A DNA stretch of 64,000 nucleotides from Polaribacter sp. Hel1_33_78 (GCF_900106075.1 NZ_LT629794.1:434001-498000), one strand, 5' to 3'. Positions 46,399 to 56,600 are shown, counted from the first letter of the stretch. Notes: a model not told the origin generated them from the letters alone. Program-made: numbers and translations.

Positions 46399-48786
46399 TT
46401 AAGCTTTAATTTCTTTAATTAAATCATTAAAAGGGATAGTGCTTTTTGCATCAAAATCTTTTTGATAAATTACTTCAACTCTTAGCGCTTTTAAACCAGA
46501 AACACCCTGTAAATCTTCTAGTTCTAGAAACTCAATTTTACCTAATTGATTTTTAGATTGTAAAAAATTAATGTATTTAATGTATTCCAAAGCATCTTTA
46601 TCTTGAGAATAAACAATGGCGAGTTTACCAGGCGTTGTTAAGCGTTCAGAAGTTCCTTTTAAATTAGCCTTATCAATTCTTTTCTTAATAATCTCATATC
46701 TAATGTTGTATGCGCCATCAACATCAAATTGTTTTTCATCCATTCTGAATTTTATAGCCATAGGGTTGCTGTGCACCAAGATAAGCGATGCCACTCTTAG
46801 TTCTTGCTCCATGTTTTCTATTTCATGGTAGGCTATATTTTCCATTTCACACATGGTTTGTAATTGCCATAAGCGTAAATTATATAAATAGATAAGATCA
46901 AAAGTATCTTCTTTTGTAATCGACTGACCGATATACATATTTAACTCTACCCCATCGGTTTTATATCTTTCAAAATAATGTGGATACATTTTTTGGGCTT
47001 CTTTTTGTTTGTTGTCTATATATCTAGAAAGTTTGTCATTTAATTGATTTACACTTTTTTCGTATTCTTTCCTTTTTTCGTAAACAACACCTAATCCGAC
47101 ATCTAGACTATTTAAATAGATGTTAACTTTGTTTTTAAGTTCTTCGTTAATTTCTTTAATATGATTAAAAATGGGATAAATTTCACGCTTTAAGAAATCT
47201 AAAATATTTATTTCATCACCAGCATTTAGTCCCTTTTTTATATCATTTAAAAAGGTAGAAACCCTAAATTTTAATTCGTTGTAAATAGGTAAAGATTCTT
47301 TTTCACAAGCATATATTAAAACATTTATTGCCAACGTTAGTTGAGTCGTTAAATCTTCTTGAATGGCATTGTTTCTAGCGTCTGAAGAGCCTTTAATATC
47401 GCTTTGGCCAAATAAAGGATATACATCTTCAAAAATAATTTCATCTAATTTAGCAATTGTGTTTGACTGCGACTCCACATAATACTTTTCTGCCGCTTCA
47501 TAAAAACGCCATTTTACAGCACTATGAATTGATGTGTAATTTTCTTGTATAGTTGCCTCTAAAATATTTTGATGTTCTTCTGAAGTTCTTTTTACGGCCG
47601 CGGCAAAAACCGGGATAATATCTTTTAATTTATTTATGTTTACAGAGTTTAAATCGTAAGCATTAGAGGATCCAATTTCTAAAAGTGCTAAACTTCCGCT
47701 TCCAAATGCATTAAAGGGTATTAAAATTATACATTTTAAACCTAACTTAGATAAATTCTGATAAAATTGATTTTTGCCTACTTTTAGCCCATACTCCTCT
47801 AAATCCGAAATAATAAAAGTTTCATGTTTTACAAAAACTTTTTCAAGTACTCCATTACAAAAATAAGATTTTTCGCAATCAATTTTTTCAATACCATTAA
47901 GTGCTAAACTATTCGAAATTTGTAATATTTTTTCACATATTTTAGATTTAGAATTATTGAAAACAGAGTATCCTAAACGCAAATCTTTAAGGCTATAAAA
48001 ATCTTTTAAATTGTTTTCAATGTTATTGATTAAGTTTTCGTCATCTTTTAATAAATTCGCTTTAATTGATGAAATCATTTCCTCTGCAGTAACATCAAAT
48101 AAATGTATGATTCCAAAACCTTTAAAAATATAACTATTAGGTGGAAATTTCTCTTTCCAAAGAGCTATATTGTCAAAATTATTAAGCAATTCCTTAAAAT
48201 CTTTTTCTGTTATTTTTGGGGCATTATCTGTAGGAATAACTTCAGAAAAATCTCCATTAAAGGCAGCTCTATAATATTTTACAGTACCTGTTGTTTTGTC
48301 AGGAATATCAAAATGGAAAGGTCTTTTGGTATCTATATTATAATTATATACATAGCCTAAAATAAAAGTACATGCCATCATGTACATGCTATCTTCTTCA
48401 AAATTTCGAACTGCCAATTCAAAATCATCACCAGCATTCAATAAAATATCTTCAAAACGTGTGGTAAATTTAAAAGAGGTAAATGAAAAAGGAACGGTAG
48501 CAGCTTTAATTTCATTTTTTAGCAATGATTCAGGAAATAGAGGGTCTAATAAAATATTTATTTGTGACTCATATTTTTTTAATAAAGAAGGGTCAGAAAA
48601 TCCAGTAAGAAGTTCAGGGTATTTCTTGAGTTCTTTCGTTAAATCTGTTGCTGCCTTGTGAAAGGGATGTGTATGATAAGCAGGATGTGCAAACTTTTCA
48701 AAAACATCAAAAACTTTTCTAAACGAGATGTTTAGTTGTATAGGCAACTCTACTTCCGAAAAGATACTTGATTCTGAGATTTTCAT
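46399..48786 (-). CDS. Large GAF-domain protein of unknown function
   Basis: A 795-residue protein without a signal peptide. A GAF-like sensory region is suggested at about residues 290-400 (FVKHETFIISDLEEYGLKVG, CIILIPFNAFGSGSLALLEIG). The N-terminal 280 residues and the long C-terminal helical region (about 430-790) do not resemble a domain I can name. Similar proteins are annotated as GAF-containing in Flavobacteriaceae (from memory). It is convergent with the HD/PycTM-like gene, only 16 bases apart, without a clear terminator. A role in sensing or in binding a small ligand is an inference. Confidence 0.68.
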   Translation of the reverse strand: MKISESSIFSEVELPIQLNISFRKVFDVFEKFAHPAYHTHPFHKAATDLTKELKKYPELLTGFSDPSLLKKYESQINILLDPLFPESLLKNEIKAATVPFSFTSFKFTTRFEDILLNAGDDFELAVRNFEEDSMYMMACTFILGYVYNYNIDTKRPFHFDIPDKTTGTVKYYRAAFNGDFSEVIPTDNAPKITEKDFKELLNNFDNIALWKEKFPPNSYIFKGFGIIHLFDVTAEEMISSIKANLLKDDENLINNIENNLKDFYSLKDLRLGYSVFNNSKSKICEKILQISNSLALNGIEKIDCEKSYFCNGVLEKVFVKHETFIISDLEEYGLKVGKNQFYQNLSKLGLKCIILIPFNAFGSGSLALLEIGSSNAYDLNSVNINKLKDIIPVFAAAVKRTSEEHQNILEATIQENYTSIHSAVKWRFYEAAEKYYVESQSNTIAKLDEIIFEDVYPLFGQSDIKGSSDARNNAIQEDLTTQLTLAINVLIYACEKESLPIYNELKFRVSTFLNDIKKGLNAGDEINILDFLKREIYPIFNHIKEINEELKNKVNIYLNSLDVGLGVVYEKRKEYEKSVNQLNDKLSRYIDNKQKEAQKMYPHYFERYKTDGVELNMYIGQSITKEDTFDLIYLYNLRLWQLQTMCEMENIAYHEIENMEQELRVASLILVHSNPMAIKFRMDEKQFDVDGAYNIRYEIIKKRIDKANLKGTSERLTTPGKLAIVYSQDKDALEYIKYINFLQSKNQLGKIEFLELEDLQGVSGLKALRVEVIYQKDFDAKSTIPFNDLIKEIKA

Positions 48787-48998
48787 ATTAAATTAATTTA
48801 TTTAAATATAATGCTTTAATATTCATAAACTAAATTCCTGATTAGCTTAAAATAATCAAGAAAACGGCAAAAAAATTGGAGTTATTTCATTGTTTTTTGA
48901 CGTTATAGTCATAGCTAACTGTTTAATTGTAAATATATAAAAATTAGGAAACGGACTTTATTTAATTCTAAAAATAAATTTTCAGTACTTAATAAGTG

Positions 48999-50309
48999 CT
49001 ATTTTTGCCTAAAGTAGATGGTAATGGGCACTCCAGAAAAATCATAGATCTCTCTTAACTTATTCTCTAAAAAACGTTTGTATGGATCTCTAACATATTG
49101 CGGTAAGTTACAGAAAAATGCAAACTGAGGTGTTTTAGTTGGCAATTGCATACAATATTTAATTTTTACAAACTTTCCTTTTGTTGCAGGCGGTGGGTAG
49201 CTTTTAACAATGTCTAGCATTACATCATTTAGTTTGCTAGTTGCTATTTTCTTTTTTCTTTTTTCAAAAACTTCTACCGCAGTTTCTATTGCTTTAAATA
49301 AACGCTGTTTTGTTAATGCAGAAATAAATACAATAGGTACATCTGTAAAAGGCTCAATCTGTTTTCTAACCATGGCTTCAAAATCACGCATGGTATTGGT
49401 TTCTTTTTCAATTAAATCCCATTTATTTATTAAGATAATTACGCCCTTTCTATTTTTTTCTGCCAACCAAAAAATGTTTTGATCTTGACCTTCAAAACCA
49501 CGAGTGGCATCGACAACTAAAATAATAACATCAGAATATTCAATAGAACGAACAGCTCGCATTACAGAATAAAACTCTAAATCTTCTTTTACACGAGATT
49601 TTTTACGGATTCCGGCAGTATCAACTAAATTAAAATCAAAACCAAATCTATTATATTTTGTATCTATAGAATCTCTTGTAGTTCCTGCAATATTGGTAAC
49701 AATATTTCTTTCTTCACCAATTAAAGCATTAATGAAAGATGATTTACCAGCATTAGGTCTTCCTACAACTGCAAATCTTGGTAATTCTTCTTTTTCTAAA
49801 TCTATGGCTTCTGGTTCTGGCATTTTCTCTGCTAAAGCATCCAATAAATCACCAGTTCCGCTTCCATTAATAGAGGCTATTGTAAAATAGTCTCCCAAAC
49901 CTAGATTGTAAAATTCTACAGCATCTGGCTCGCGCAATGCATTATCAACTTTATTAACTACCGTAAATATTGGCTTTTTTACCTTACGTAAAAGTTTGGC
50001 AACCTCAGCGTCCATGGGTGTAATACCATCTTCCACATTCACCACAAAAACAATTAAATCTGCTTCCTCAATAGCAAGGTTTACTTGCTTTCTAATTTCT
50101 TCTTCAAAAATATCATCAGAGCCAATGGCATAACCACCAGTATCAATTACAGAAAACTCTTTTCCATTCCAATCAGATTTCCCATAATGTCGGTCTCTTG
50201 TTACTCCGCTAACGGAGTCAACAATTGCTTCTCTACGCTGAACTAATCTGTTAAAAAGTGTTGACTTTCCTACATTTGGTCTTCCTACAATGGCAACAAT
50301 GCTATTCAT
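48999..50309 (-). CDS. der: Ribosome biogenesis GTPase Der
   Basis: An essential GTPase for 50S subunit assembly. The 436 residues from ATG 50307-50309 contain two GTPase domains: [13 protein letters not shown] and NKVD in the first, and [13 protein letters not shown] and NKWD in the second. A C-terminal KH-like domain follows (FKARGVP-type end seen as [12 protein letters not shown]). An in-frame TTG 10 codons upstream lies inside a TATCTTTG promoter element and is rejected. Der and Era usually lie close together in Flavobacteriaceae; here an adhesion block separates them. Confidence 0.97.
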   Translation of the reverse strand: MNSIVAIVGRPNVGKSTLFNRLVQRREAIVDSVSGVTRDRHYGKSDWNGKEFSVIDTGGYAIGSDDIFEEEIRKQVNLAIEEADLIVFVVNVEDGITPMDAEVAKLLRKVKKPIFTVVNKVDNALREPDAVEFYNLGLGDYFTIASINGSGTGDLLDALAEKMPEPEAIDLEKEELPRFAVVGRPNAGKSSFINALIGEERNIVTNIAGTTRDSIDTKYNRFGFDFNLVDTAGIRKKSRVKEDLEFYSVMRAVRSIEYSDVIILVVDATRGFEGQDQNIFWLAEKNRKGVIILINKWDLIEKETNTMRDFEAMVRKQIEPFTDVPIVFISALTKQRLFKAIETAVEVFEKRKKKIATSKLNDVMLDIVKSYPPPATKGKFVKIKYCMQLPTKTPQFAFFCNLPQYVRDPYKRFLENKLREIYDFSGVPITIYFRQK

Positions 50310-50328
50310 TTTGAGTGATAATTTTTTG

Positions 50329-50336
50329 CAAAGATA
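50329..50336 (-). promoter_or_regulatory. -7 promoter element of der
   Basis: The minus strand reads TATCTTTG, an exact TAnnTTTG match, 19 bases upstream of the chosen der ATG. It supports the ATG at 50309 over the TTG at 50339. Confidence 0.55.
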
Positions 50337-50391
50337 CAATTTACTCTATGATAAATAATTGTAAATTTAGAGAGTTATAAAAAGGACCTTT

Positions 50392-50916
50392 ATGAAGGAT
50401 AAATCGAATATTTTAGTTGAAAAAAGAAACAGTGAGGTCTTTTTAAGGCCAAGGTTTACAATTGATTTAGACAAAAGCACTGGTCAAATACTTGAAAATT
50501 TTTCAAAGGAATTAAAAAAGGAGGACTGTCAATTTTTAGGAAATATTTTTGATGGACACGTTTTTATAAGTGTTTCTAAAAAAGAGGAACATTTTTGGTC
50601 TCCGCAACTACATTTAGAAATTTTAGAAAAAACAGCACAAAAATCTGTTTTAAAAGGATTGTTTGGACCTAAGCCTCAAGTCTGGACGCTTTTTATGTTT
50701 GTGCACTTTGTTACAGGTATTTCTTTTCTAGGTTTTGTGGTCATGCTCTTTGCAAAAATATCTTTAAATGAACCTGTCTTTTTTCCAGTTATCATGATGG
50801 TTTTTTTATCACTAATATGGCTTGTTTTGTATCTCTTGGGTAAAATAGGAAAAGATACCGGTAAAAAGCAAATGAGCGATCTGCATGATTTTATGATAAA
50901 AGTAATTGGAGATTAA
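50392..50916 (+). CDS. Hypothetical two-helix membrane protein
   Basis: A 174-residue protein of unknown function. The N-terminal 100 residues are soluble and hydrophilic (FLRPRFTIDLDKSTGQILENF, then GHVFISVSKKEEHFWSPQLHLEI). Two transmembrane helices follow (about 104-125 and 131-153), and a short tail ends LHDFMIKVIGD. It has no signal peptide, so the soluble part is probably cytoplasmic. It stands between der and the adhesion block, reading away from der. Similar short proteins appear beside der or era in relatives (from memory), but no activity is known. Confidence 0.72.
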   Translation: MKDKSNILVEKRNSEVFLRPRFTIDLDKSTGQILENFSKELKKEDCQFLGNIFDGHVFISVSKKEEHFWSPQLHLEILEKTAQKSVLKGLFGPKPQVWTLFMFVHFVTGISFLGFVVMLFAKISLNEPVFFPVIMMVFLSLIWLVLYLLGKIGKDTGKKQMSDLHDFMIKVIGD

Positions 50917-51171
50917 AAAAAATTTATGTGAGATTTTACTGAAGATTGTGATAGTATCATATATCAAAATTTTTTTTTCTAGATAAAATTTTTTTTCATC
51001 TAAAAGTCAGGTTTTTAGATGCTTTAAAATATAATTTTAAAAAATTCATCTTTGAAATATTTTAATTAGTCTTTTATTTTTCTTAATATTGGAGAAATAA
51101 ATATCTTAAAATCAGCTTTGTAAGCTTATCATTTTTTAATTTATTTTTTTTTAATAAAAAAAAATTTGTTT

Positions 51172-51642
51172 ATGAAAGCTACTCTCCTTGCAGTAATTTG
51201 CAGTTTAATGTCATGTTTATTCTATGGTCAAGAAGTTATTCCTGTATCAGGCGGTAATGCAATGGGGGCCGGATCTGTAAGTTATACAGTGGGTCAGTTA
51301 ATGGTAGTTAAAAATACTGCGAACAATGGTTCAGTGGCACAAGGTATACAGCAGAGTATAGAGTTGTTTACGCTAGTAAATCCAACATTAAAAACCCTTA
51401 CCCTAAAAGCGGTTATGTTTCCTAATCCTACAAAAGACAAGATTATATTATCACTTACAGACAATACTTTAACAGCATTGTCTTATAAAATATATGATGT
51501 TGGTGGTAGAGTAGTTAAAAAAGGAAAAGTAAATCAAGAAAACACCTCCATTGCTATGAAATATGTAGCTTCTGGAGTGTATATCTTAAAAGTTGCTCAA
51601 AATAACAAACAATTAAAAGTCTTTAAAATAATAAAAAATTAA
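51172..51642 (+). CDS. Small secreted T9SS type A sorting-domain protein
   Basis: A 156-residue exported protein. ATG 51172 is chosen over a TTG two codons upstream. A signal peptide (MKATLLAVICSLMSCLFYGQ) leads to the motif IPVSGGNAMGAGSVSYTVGQLM, which recurs in small Flavobacteriaceae surface proteins. A T9SS sorting domain from about residue 80 (MFPNPTKDKIILS ... GVYILKV) follows. The product is little more than a secretion tag plus a short beta segment. It is followed after 2 bases by the DUF1566-like gene, and both lie upstream of a LuxR-type regulator and the giant adhesin. Confidence 0.85.
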   Translation: MKATLLAVICSLMSCLFYGQEVIPVSGGNAMGAGSVSYTVGQLMVVKNTANNGSVAQGIQQSIELFTLVNPTLKTLTLKAVMFPNPTKDKIILSLTDNTLTALSYKIYDVGGRVVKKGKVNQENTSIAMKYVASGVYILKVAQNNKQLKVFKIIKN

Positions 51643-51644
51643 GC

Positions 51645-52565
51645 ATGAAAAAGATATTTATAATTTTAGCGTTGGTGATAACCACTGTTTCTTTAGCGCA
51701 AACTCCAGAGAAAATGAGTTATCAAGCCATAGTAAGAGATGCTGATGGTAATTTGTTAAGTAATACATCGGTTGGAATGCAAATAAGCATTTTGCAAAGT
51801 ACAGCTGAGGGTTTGGCAGTATATGTAGAAACACATTCGCCAACGACCAATATAAATGGACTAATTACAATAAAGATAGGAAGTGGTTCTAAAGCTACTG
51901 GTATTTTTTCTGAAATAGATTGGAGTTCAGATACGTATTTTATAAAAACAGAAACAGATCTTTTAGGAGGAAGCAGTTATACAATTTCAGGAACCAGTCA
52001 ATTATTAAGTGTTCCATATGCATTACATGCAAAAAAGGCGGATAATGTTCCCAGTTATAAAATAGGGGATTTTGCACATGGAGGTATTGTTTTTTGGGTA
52101 GATGAAACAGGGCAGCATGGTTTGGTTTGTGCGAACGAAAATCAAAGCAATGAAACAAAATGGTTTGCGGGTACATTTGGCAATACACAGGCAAAAGGAA
52201 ATGGTATTTATGCTGGTAAGACAAATACTAGCATTATAATTTCCTCTCATGTAATTATTGGTGATGATAATGACATGTATGCAGCAAGATTATGCAATGA
52301 ATTAGAAGTGATAGCAAACAATGTTTCATATGGCGATTGGTATTTGCCAAGTATTTTCGAGTTAAAATTAATTAACCTTAATATCGTAACCATCAACACT
52401 GCAATAGCAGCAATTGGAGGAGATTCCTTTTTAGGGGATAGTTTTTATTGGAGTTCTGTAGAAGAAACAGAAAGCAATGCAGGGATCGTTAATATTAATA
52501 ATGGTCAAAGTTCTGCTGTGTTAAAAGGGAGTTTAAATTCTGTACGTGCCATCAGATCATTTTAA
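51645..52565 (+). CDS. Secreted protein with a DUF1566/Lcl-like C-terminal domain
   Basis: A 306-residue exported protein with a signal peptide (IFIILALVITTVSLAQ). The N-terminal part, PEKMSYQAIVRDADGNLLSN to SVPYALHAKKA (about 20-128), is a beta-sandwich-like module common in Bacteroidota surface proteins. The C-terminal part, HGGIVFWVDETGQHGLV ... GDWYLPSIFELKLIN ... YWSSVEE, matches the DUF1566/Lcl type of lectin-like fold found in collagen- or sugar-binding adhesins. It lacks a sorting domain of its own. It lies between the small T9SS protein gene and the regulator gene in one orientation, probably as one operon. Confidence 0.8.
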   Translation: MKKIFIILALVITTVSLAQTPEKMSYQAIVRDADGNLLSNTSVGMQISILQSTAEGLAVYVETHSPTTNINGLITIKIGSGSKATGIFSEIDWSSDTYFIKTETDLLGGSSYTISGTSQLLSVPYALHAKKADNVPSYKIGDFAHGGIVFWVDETGQHGLVCANENQSNETKWFAGTFGNTQAKGNGIYAGKTNTSIIISSHVIIGDDNDMYAARLCNELEVIANNVSYGDWYLPSIFELKLINLNIVTINTAIAAIGGDSFLGDSFYWSSVEETESNAGIVNINNGQSSAVLKGSLNSVRAIRSF

Positions 52566-52601
52566 AAAGAACACTAATCGTAAAACTATTTCTCAATATA
52601 A

Positions 52602-53162
52602 ATGACTGAAATTAAAACAGTTTTAATAGACTCTGATCAACCATCTTTAATTAGGCTTCAAGAGCTGTTAGCAAAATTTAATGGTATAGAAATTCTAGGG
52701 ACTTTTGAAAACTCAAATGAAGGCCTAGACTTTATACTAGAAAACGAACCTGATATAGTCTTTATTCAAATAGAAATGCCAAATCTGTCTGGGTTAGATG
52801 TGGCAGACGAAATTAGTAAGCGAGAAACAGATATAAAAATAATATTGGTTTCAAATCATTCTCATTATGCTATCAAAGCATTAAGGATATCTGTTTTTGA
52901 CTATTTAGTTGAACCGATTGATATAGATGAATTAAAAATTAGTTTGCATCGATTTAAAACTAAGTACAAGATAAATTTAAACAGTAGAGAGCTGCAAATT
53001 ATTAGAGAAATGTCTAATGGACTAAGCAGTCAAAATATTGGTGAAAAATTATTTATTAGCCGGCATACAGTAGATACTTACAGAAGAATCATTTTAGAAA
53101 AATCTGCTTGCCAGAATACCGCACAGTTAATTAAGTTTGCTTTAAAAAGTGGTTTAATTTAA
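52602..53162 (+). CDS. LuxR-type regulator with an unphosphorylatable receiver domain
   Basis: A 186-residue protein with an N-terminal response-regulator receiver domain (about 5-120) and a C-terminal LuxR-type helix-turn-helix (REMSNGLSSQNIGEKLFISRHTVDTYRRII, about 136-165). The phospho-acceptor aspartate is replaced by glutamine: the segment is DIVFIQIEMPN (Q56), where relatives have LDIEMP. The switch lysine is also lost (YLVEPID, E104). Acidic residues near the start (D10, D12) and S84 remain. The receiver should therefore not be phosphorylated normally. Its position between two adhesin-type genes suggests that it controls them. It lies 36 bases after the DUF1566-like gene. Confidence 0.88.
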   Translation: MTEIKTVLIDSDQPSLIRLQELLAKFNGIEILGTFENSNEGLDFILENEPDIVFIQIEMPNLSGLDVADEISKRETDIKIILVSNHSHYAIKALRISVFDYLVEPIDIDELKISLHRFKTKYKINLNSRELQIIREMSNGLSSQNIGEKLFISRHTVDTYRRIILEKSACQNTAQLIKFALKSGLI

Positions 53163-53423
53163 CTTTTATATCCTTGAAGGGTGCTTTTTGCGTTCAAGCA
53201 CTTCTTGATGAGGTTTAACTTCACGATGCTATTTGTTCTTATCTGCAATGCCTTTCATTAAATAAAGAAATGACCAGTTTTTTCACCAACAAGTGTTTGC
53301 TTGATAATGAACTAACCATAACACTAATATTTTTCCTAGTAATCAAATGCTTTTACCAAACTTTTTGATAGTATTTTAACAGAACCCGAAAACAACTTAC
53401 AGTTTTGGCAACGATTTTAAAGT

Positions 53424-53477
53424 TTAACCAAAACGTTTTAACCGATTTTTATCACTTTTCCACTTTTCATCTACTTT
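53424..53477 (-). pseudogene. Relic of the 3' end of an era gene
   Basis: On the minus strand the bases from 53477 down to 53424 translate as KVDEKWKSDKNRLKRFG-stop, matching VKVNKNWRSDKNQLKRFG at the end of intact Era (60257-61141). By hand count 47 of 55 aligned bases are identical, beginning with the 17 bases at 53425-53441, which match 60270-60286 exactly. The frame can be followed weakly further upstream (LFII). The remnant lies in the same orientation as era and forms a direct repeat with its end, with the adhesin gene in between. Confidence 0.85.
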
Positions 53478-53511
53478 TAAGATGATGAATAGTGCTATTT
53501 TATCGATGAAT

Positions 53512-53549
53512 TACTCATTAATGGGGGTAAAGTGTCTCATTAATGAGTA
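53512..53549. promoter_or_regulatory. Inverted repeat with a 12-bp palindrome, candidate operator
   Basis: TACTCATTAATG (53512-53523) and its exact reverse complement CATTAATGAGTA (53538-53549) are separated by 14 bases. The right arm contains CTCATTAATGAG (53536-53547), itself a perfect palindrome. The two CTCATTAATG copies are 22 bases apart, about two helical turns. The position, 120-160 bases before the adhesin start and directly after the LuxR-type regulator gene, suits a regulator binding site. Confidence 0.55.
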
Positions 53550-53583
53550 GTGGTTTTGTCTTTATTTATTAGATATTTGTCGT

Positions 53584-53610
53584 TCTCTAGGGATTAATCC
53601 CTTTTAGAGA
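53584..53610. promoter_or_regulatory. Nested palindrome upstream of the giant adhesin
   Basis: TCTCTA (53584-53589) pairs with TAGAGA (53605-53610), and between them GGGATTAATCCC (53590-53601) is a perfect palindrome. It lies about 60 bases before the adhesin ATG and could be a hairpin in the leader or a second operator. No T tract follows, so it is not an obvious terminator. Confidence 0.45.
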
Positions 53611-53671
53611 GCTTTAAAAAATAAAATTTATTTTAAAAAAAAGCGCAAATAGATATTAAAATTACCAAACT

Positions 53672-56600
53672 ATGATTAAAAAAATAACCTTTTTAAGTGT
53701 TCTTTGTTTTTTTACGATTACCGCAACATTCAGTAATAATGACGTAGAAAAAGCAAATTCTTCAAACACAGAAAACAACCCAAATTTTACATTAGATGCA
53801 AACGGTGTTACTTGTAATTGTGATAACGCTGCCAATCTTGAGACAGGTGATTTAACCATTAATGGAGTTACAAAAACGTTTACCAAAAGAACAGAGGCTC
53901 AATTACGAGCTTTAATTGCTGCAGACCAGAATGACCCAGAAATAGGTTTAACCTGTACTAGTGGTATTACAGATATGAGTGATTTATTTAATAATAAAAT
54001 TACTTTTAATGAAGATATCAGTTCTTGGGATGTGTCTAGTGTAACTAATATGAAATTTATGTTCTTTGGAGCAAATTTCTTTAACCAACCTATTGAAGAT
54101 TGGGATGTATCTAAAGTAACTAATATGTGGGGCATGTTCTATGAATCATTAGAATTTAACCAACCGATTGGAAATTGGGACCTTTCTAGTGTAACTAGTA
54201 TGTATTCCATGTTCTATAGGGCAGCAGCATTTAACCAACCAATTGGAAATTGGGATGTTTCTAAAGTAACTAATATGGATAGTGTGTTCTACAGGGCAAG
54301 TAACTTTAACCAACCGATTGGAAATTGGGACGTTTCTAGTGTAACTACCATGTATCTTATGTTCACAGAGGCAGCAGCATTTAACCAAGATATTGGAAAT
54401 TGGGATGTGTCTAAAGTAACTGTTATGGCTTATATGTTCCTAGATGCAGCAGCATTTAACCAAGACTTAACAGGTTGGTGTGTTACAAACGTAGTCAATA
54501 CTTTTAGTTTTGCAACTAACGCTACCAATTTCGTTTCAACTAACCACCCTGTTTGGGGTACTTGTCCTAACACCACCCCAACAGACATAACATTAAGCGC
54601 AAGTGCAATAGATGAAAATGCAGCTACAGCAACTACCGTAGGGGCCTTTAGCACAACAGATGCAGACAGTGCAGATACACATACCTACAGCTTAGTTGCA
54701 GGTACAGGAGATACCAATAATGCAAGCTTTACAATTGATGGGGCAGACCTTAAAACCAATGCGGCTATAGATTATGAAATCAACCCAACTTTAAGCATAC
54801 GTGTACAAACCAATGACGGTACAGATACTTTTGAAAAAGTAATCACCATAACCGTTAATGATTTAGATGAAATAGCACCAGTAATCGCTTTAAATACACC
54901 AACGATACAAACAATAGAAGTAGGTACAGCTTACAGTGAATTAGGAGCAACAGCAACAGATAATGTAGATGCTGCCAATACTTTAACAGTAGTGCCAACA
55001 GTAAATAATGAGAATACAGCAGTTGTTGGTAGTTTTACTGTAGATTACAATGTTTCAGATGCAGCAGGAAATGCAGCAACAGAGGTAACAAGAACGGTAA
55101 ATGTAGTAGATACAACTGCGCCAACCGTTGTAACCAAAGACATTACAGTTCAATTAGATGCAAATGGAAATGCGAGTATTACGGCAGGTGATATTGACAA
55201 TGGGTCTTCAGACAACTCAGGCAATGTTACTCTCTCCCTTGGATCCTCTAGTTTACAAGCTGGTTTCAATAATACAGCCTTAGATAGCGGTTTTGAATTA
55301 GTGAATGGTGCCGATTGGGTTTCAGGTATTTCAGGTTCCGGTAATTTAAATGGAGCGTTTGTTGCGAAGAAGACCTCATCGGGTAGAAATTATTTAAGAA
55401 CGGTCGCATCCGATTTTATCAATTCTGATTTTGAAGTCATCTTCACTTATGATGATAGCAATGTTGCATACGGTGGCGACATTTTAACCTTCCTAGGCAT
55501 AGGAGACCCTTCTGTTACTGAAGGAATCTTTTCTGAACCTGACATGGGTATTTTTTTAAGAGATCATTCCAACCAAAACGGTTCAGCCGATCATATAACG
55601 AGTAGACTTTCCGGTGTCAACTCGCTTACTTCAAACTCTTATATTCCTGAAGGAAAAAAAAGAGTCAAGATGGTTAAATCTGGTAATCAGATTACTTTCT
55701 TCATAGATTCAGGAAATGCAGGTACTTTTCCAACCAATGGGCAAGGTTTTGATTTGACTAGTGCTGGTTCTAATTTCTTAAATGATACAAATTCATACAT
55801 CTTCTTTGGAAGTGGTTCAACAAATGTGCAACTGGATGAGATTTCTATTACATCTACAAGTCAACCAGGTGTATATGATTGTGCTAGTTTAGGGCAAAAT
55901 GCTGTTAATTTGGTCGTTACCGATGTTAATGGCAATACTGCAACTGCAGCGGCTACTGTAACGGTAGAAGATAACATAGCTCCAACCATTGCATTATCAG
56001 GAGATGCTAGTGTAACACACGAGGCTTTAACGGCATACACAGACTTAGGTGCTACTACTGCAGACAACTGTTCTGCAACACTTACAGTTACTGATGATAT
56101 AAATGTAAATACTTTAGGTATTTACACTGTAACTTATACTGCAACAGACTCAAGTGGTAACGTAACTACAGCCACTAGAACTGTAAATGTTGTAGATACC
56201 ACAAAGCCAGTAATTACCTTAATAGGAGATAACCCACAAATAGTAACTCTTAATACTGCATATGAAGAATTAGGAGCAACAGCTGCAGATAATTATAATG
56301 GAGATATAACAACAAGTATTGGAATAAATACTTTAGCGATAGATTTAGCAACTGTCAATTGTTATCCTGTAACCTATAATGTTTCAGATGCATCAGGAAA
56401 TAATGCAGTACAATTAACAAGAATCGTATTTGTTTTAGAATATGGTAAACCATTAGCTAAAAGTGATACTAAAACAGTAGCTCAGGATAGTAAAGACAAT
56501 CTTTTTACAATTATTGGAAATGATAGTTTTGGATTAGATGGAGCGCATGCAGACCACCCAATCGCACTCTCAGGAACGTATACAGATAATGGAGGAAAGT

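Larger units (their letters stand above)
53163..53671. other. Intergenic region upstream of the giant adhesin, with an era relic and palindromes
   Basis: This 509-base gap holds three things reported separately: a remnant of the era 3' end, an inverted repeat around 53512-53549, and a hairpin-like palindrome at 53584-53610. A weak stem near 53178-53208 (GGTGCTT/AAGCACTT) could end the regulator transcript. The rest is unassigned. No exact -7 promoter element for the adhesin gene was recognised. Confidence 0.6.

Noticed and set aside
45186..48786. A complete Pycsar defence system formed by the HD/PycTM-like and GAF genes
   Set aside because: No uridylate or cytidylate cyclase gene is present, and the GAF protein is convergent with no catalytic motif seen. 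Only the effector-type membrane domain is supported.
53205..53290. A short minus-strand stretch resembling LVGEK of the Era N-terminus
   Set aside because: The match is five residues in a frame with nearby stops and without further similarity, unlike the clear 3' relic at 53424-53477.
54004..54480. CRISPR-like periodicity of 75 bases
   Set aside because: The repeats are coding, diverged throughout and have no constant repeat separated by unique spacers; no cas gene is in the window.
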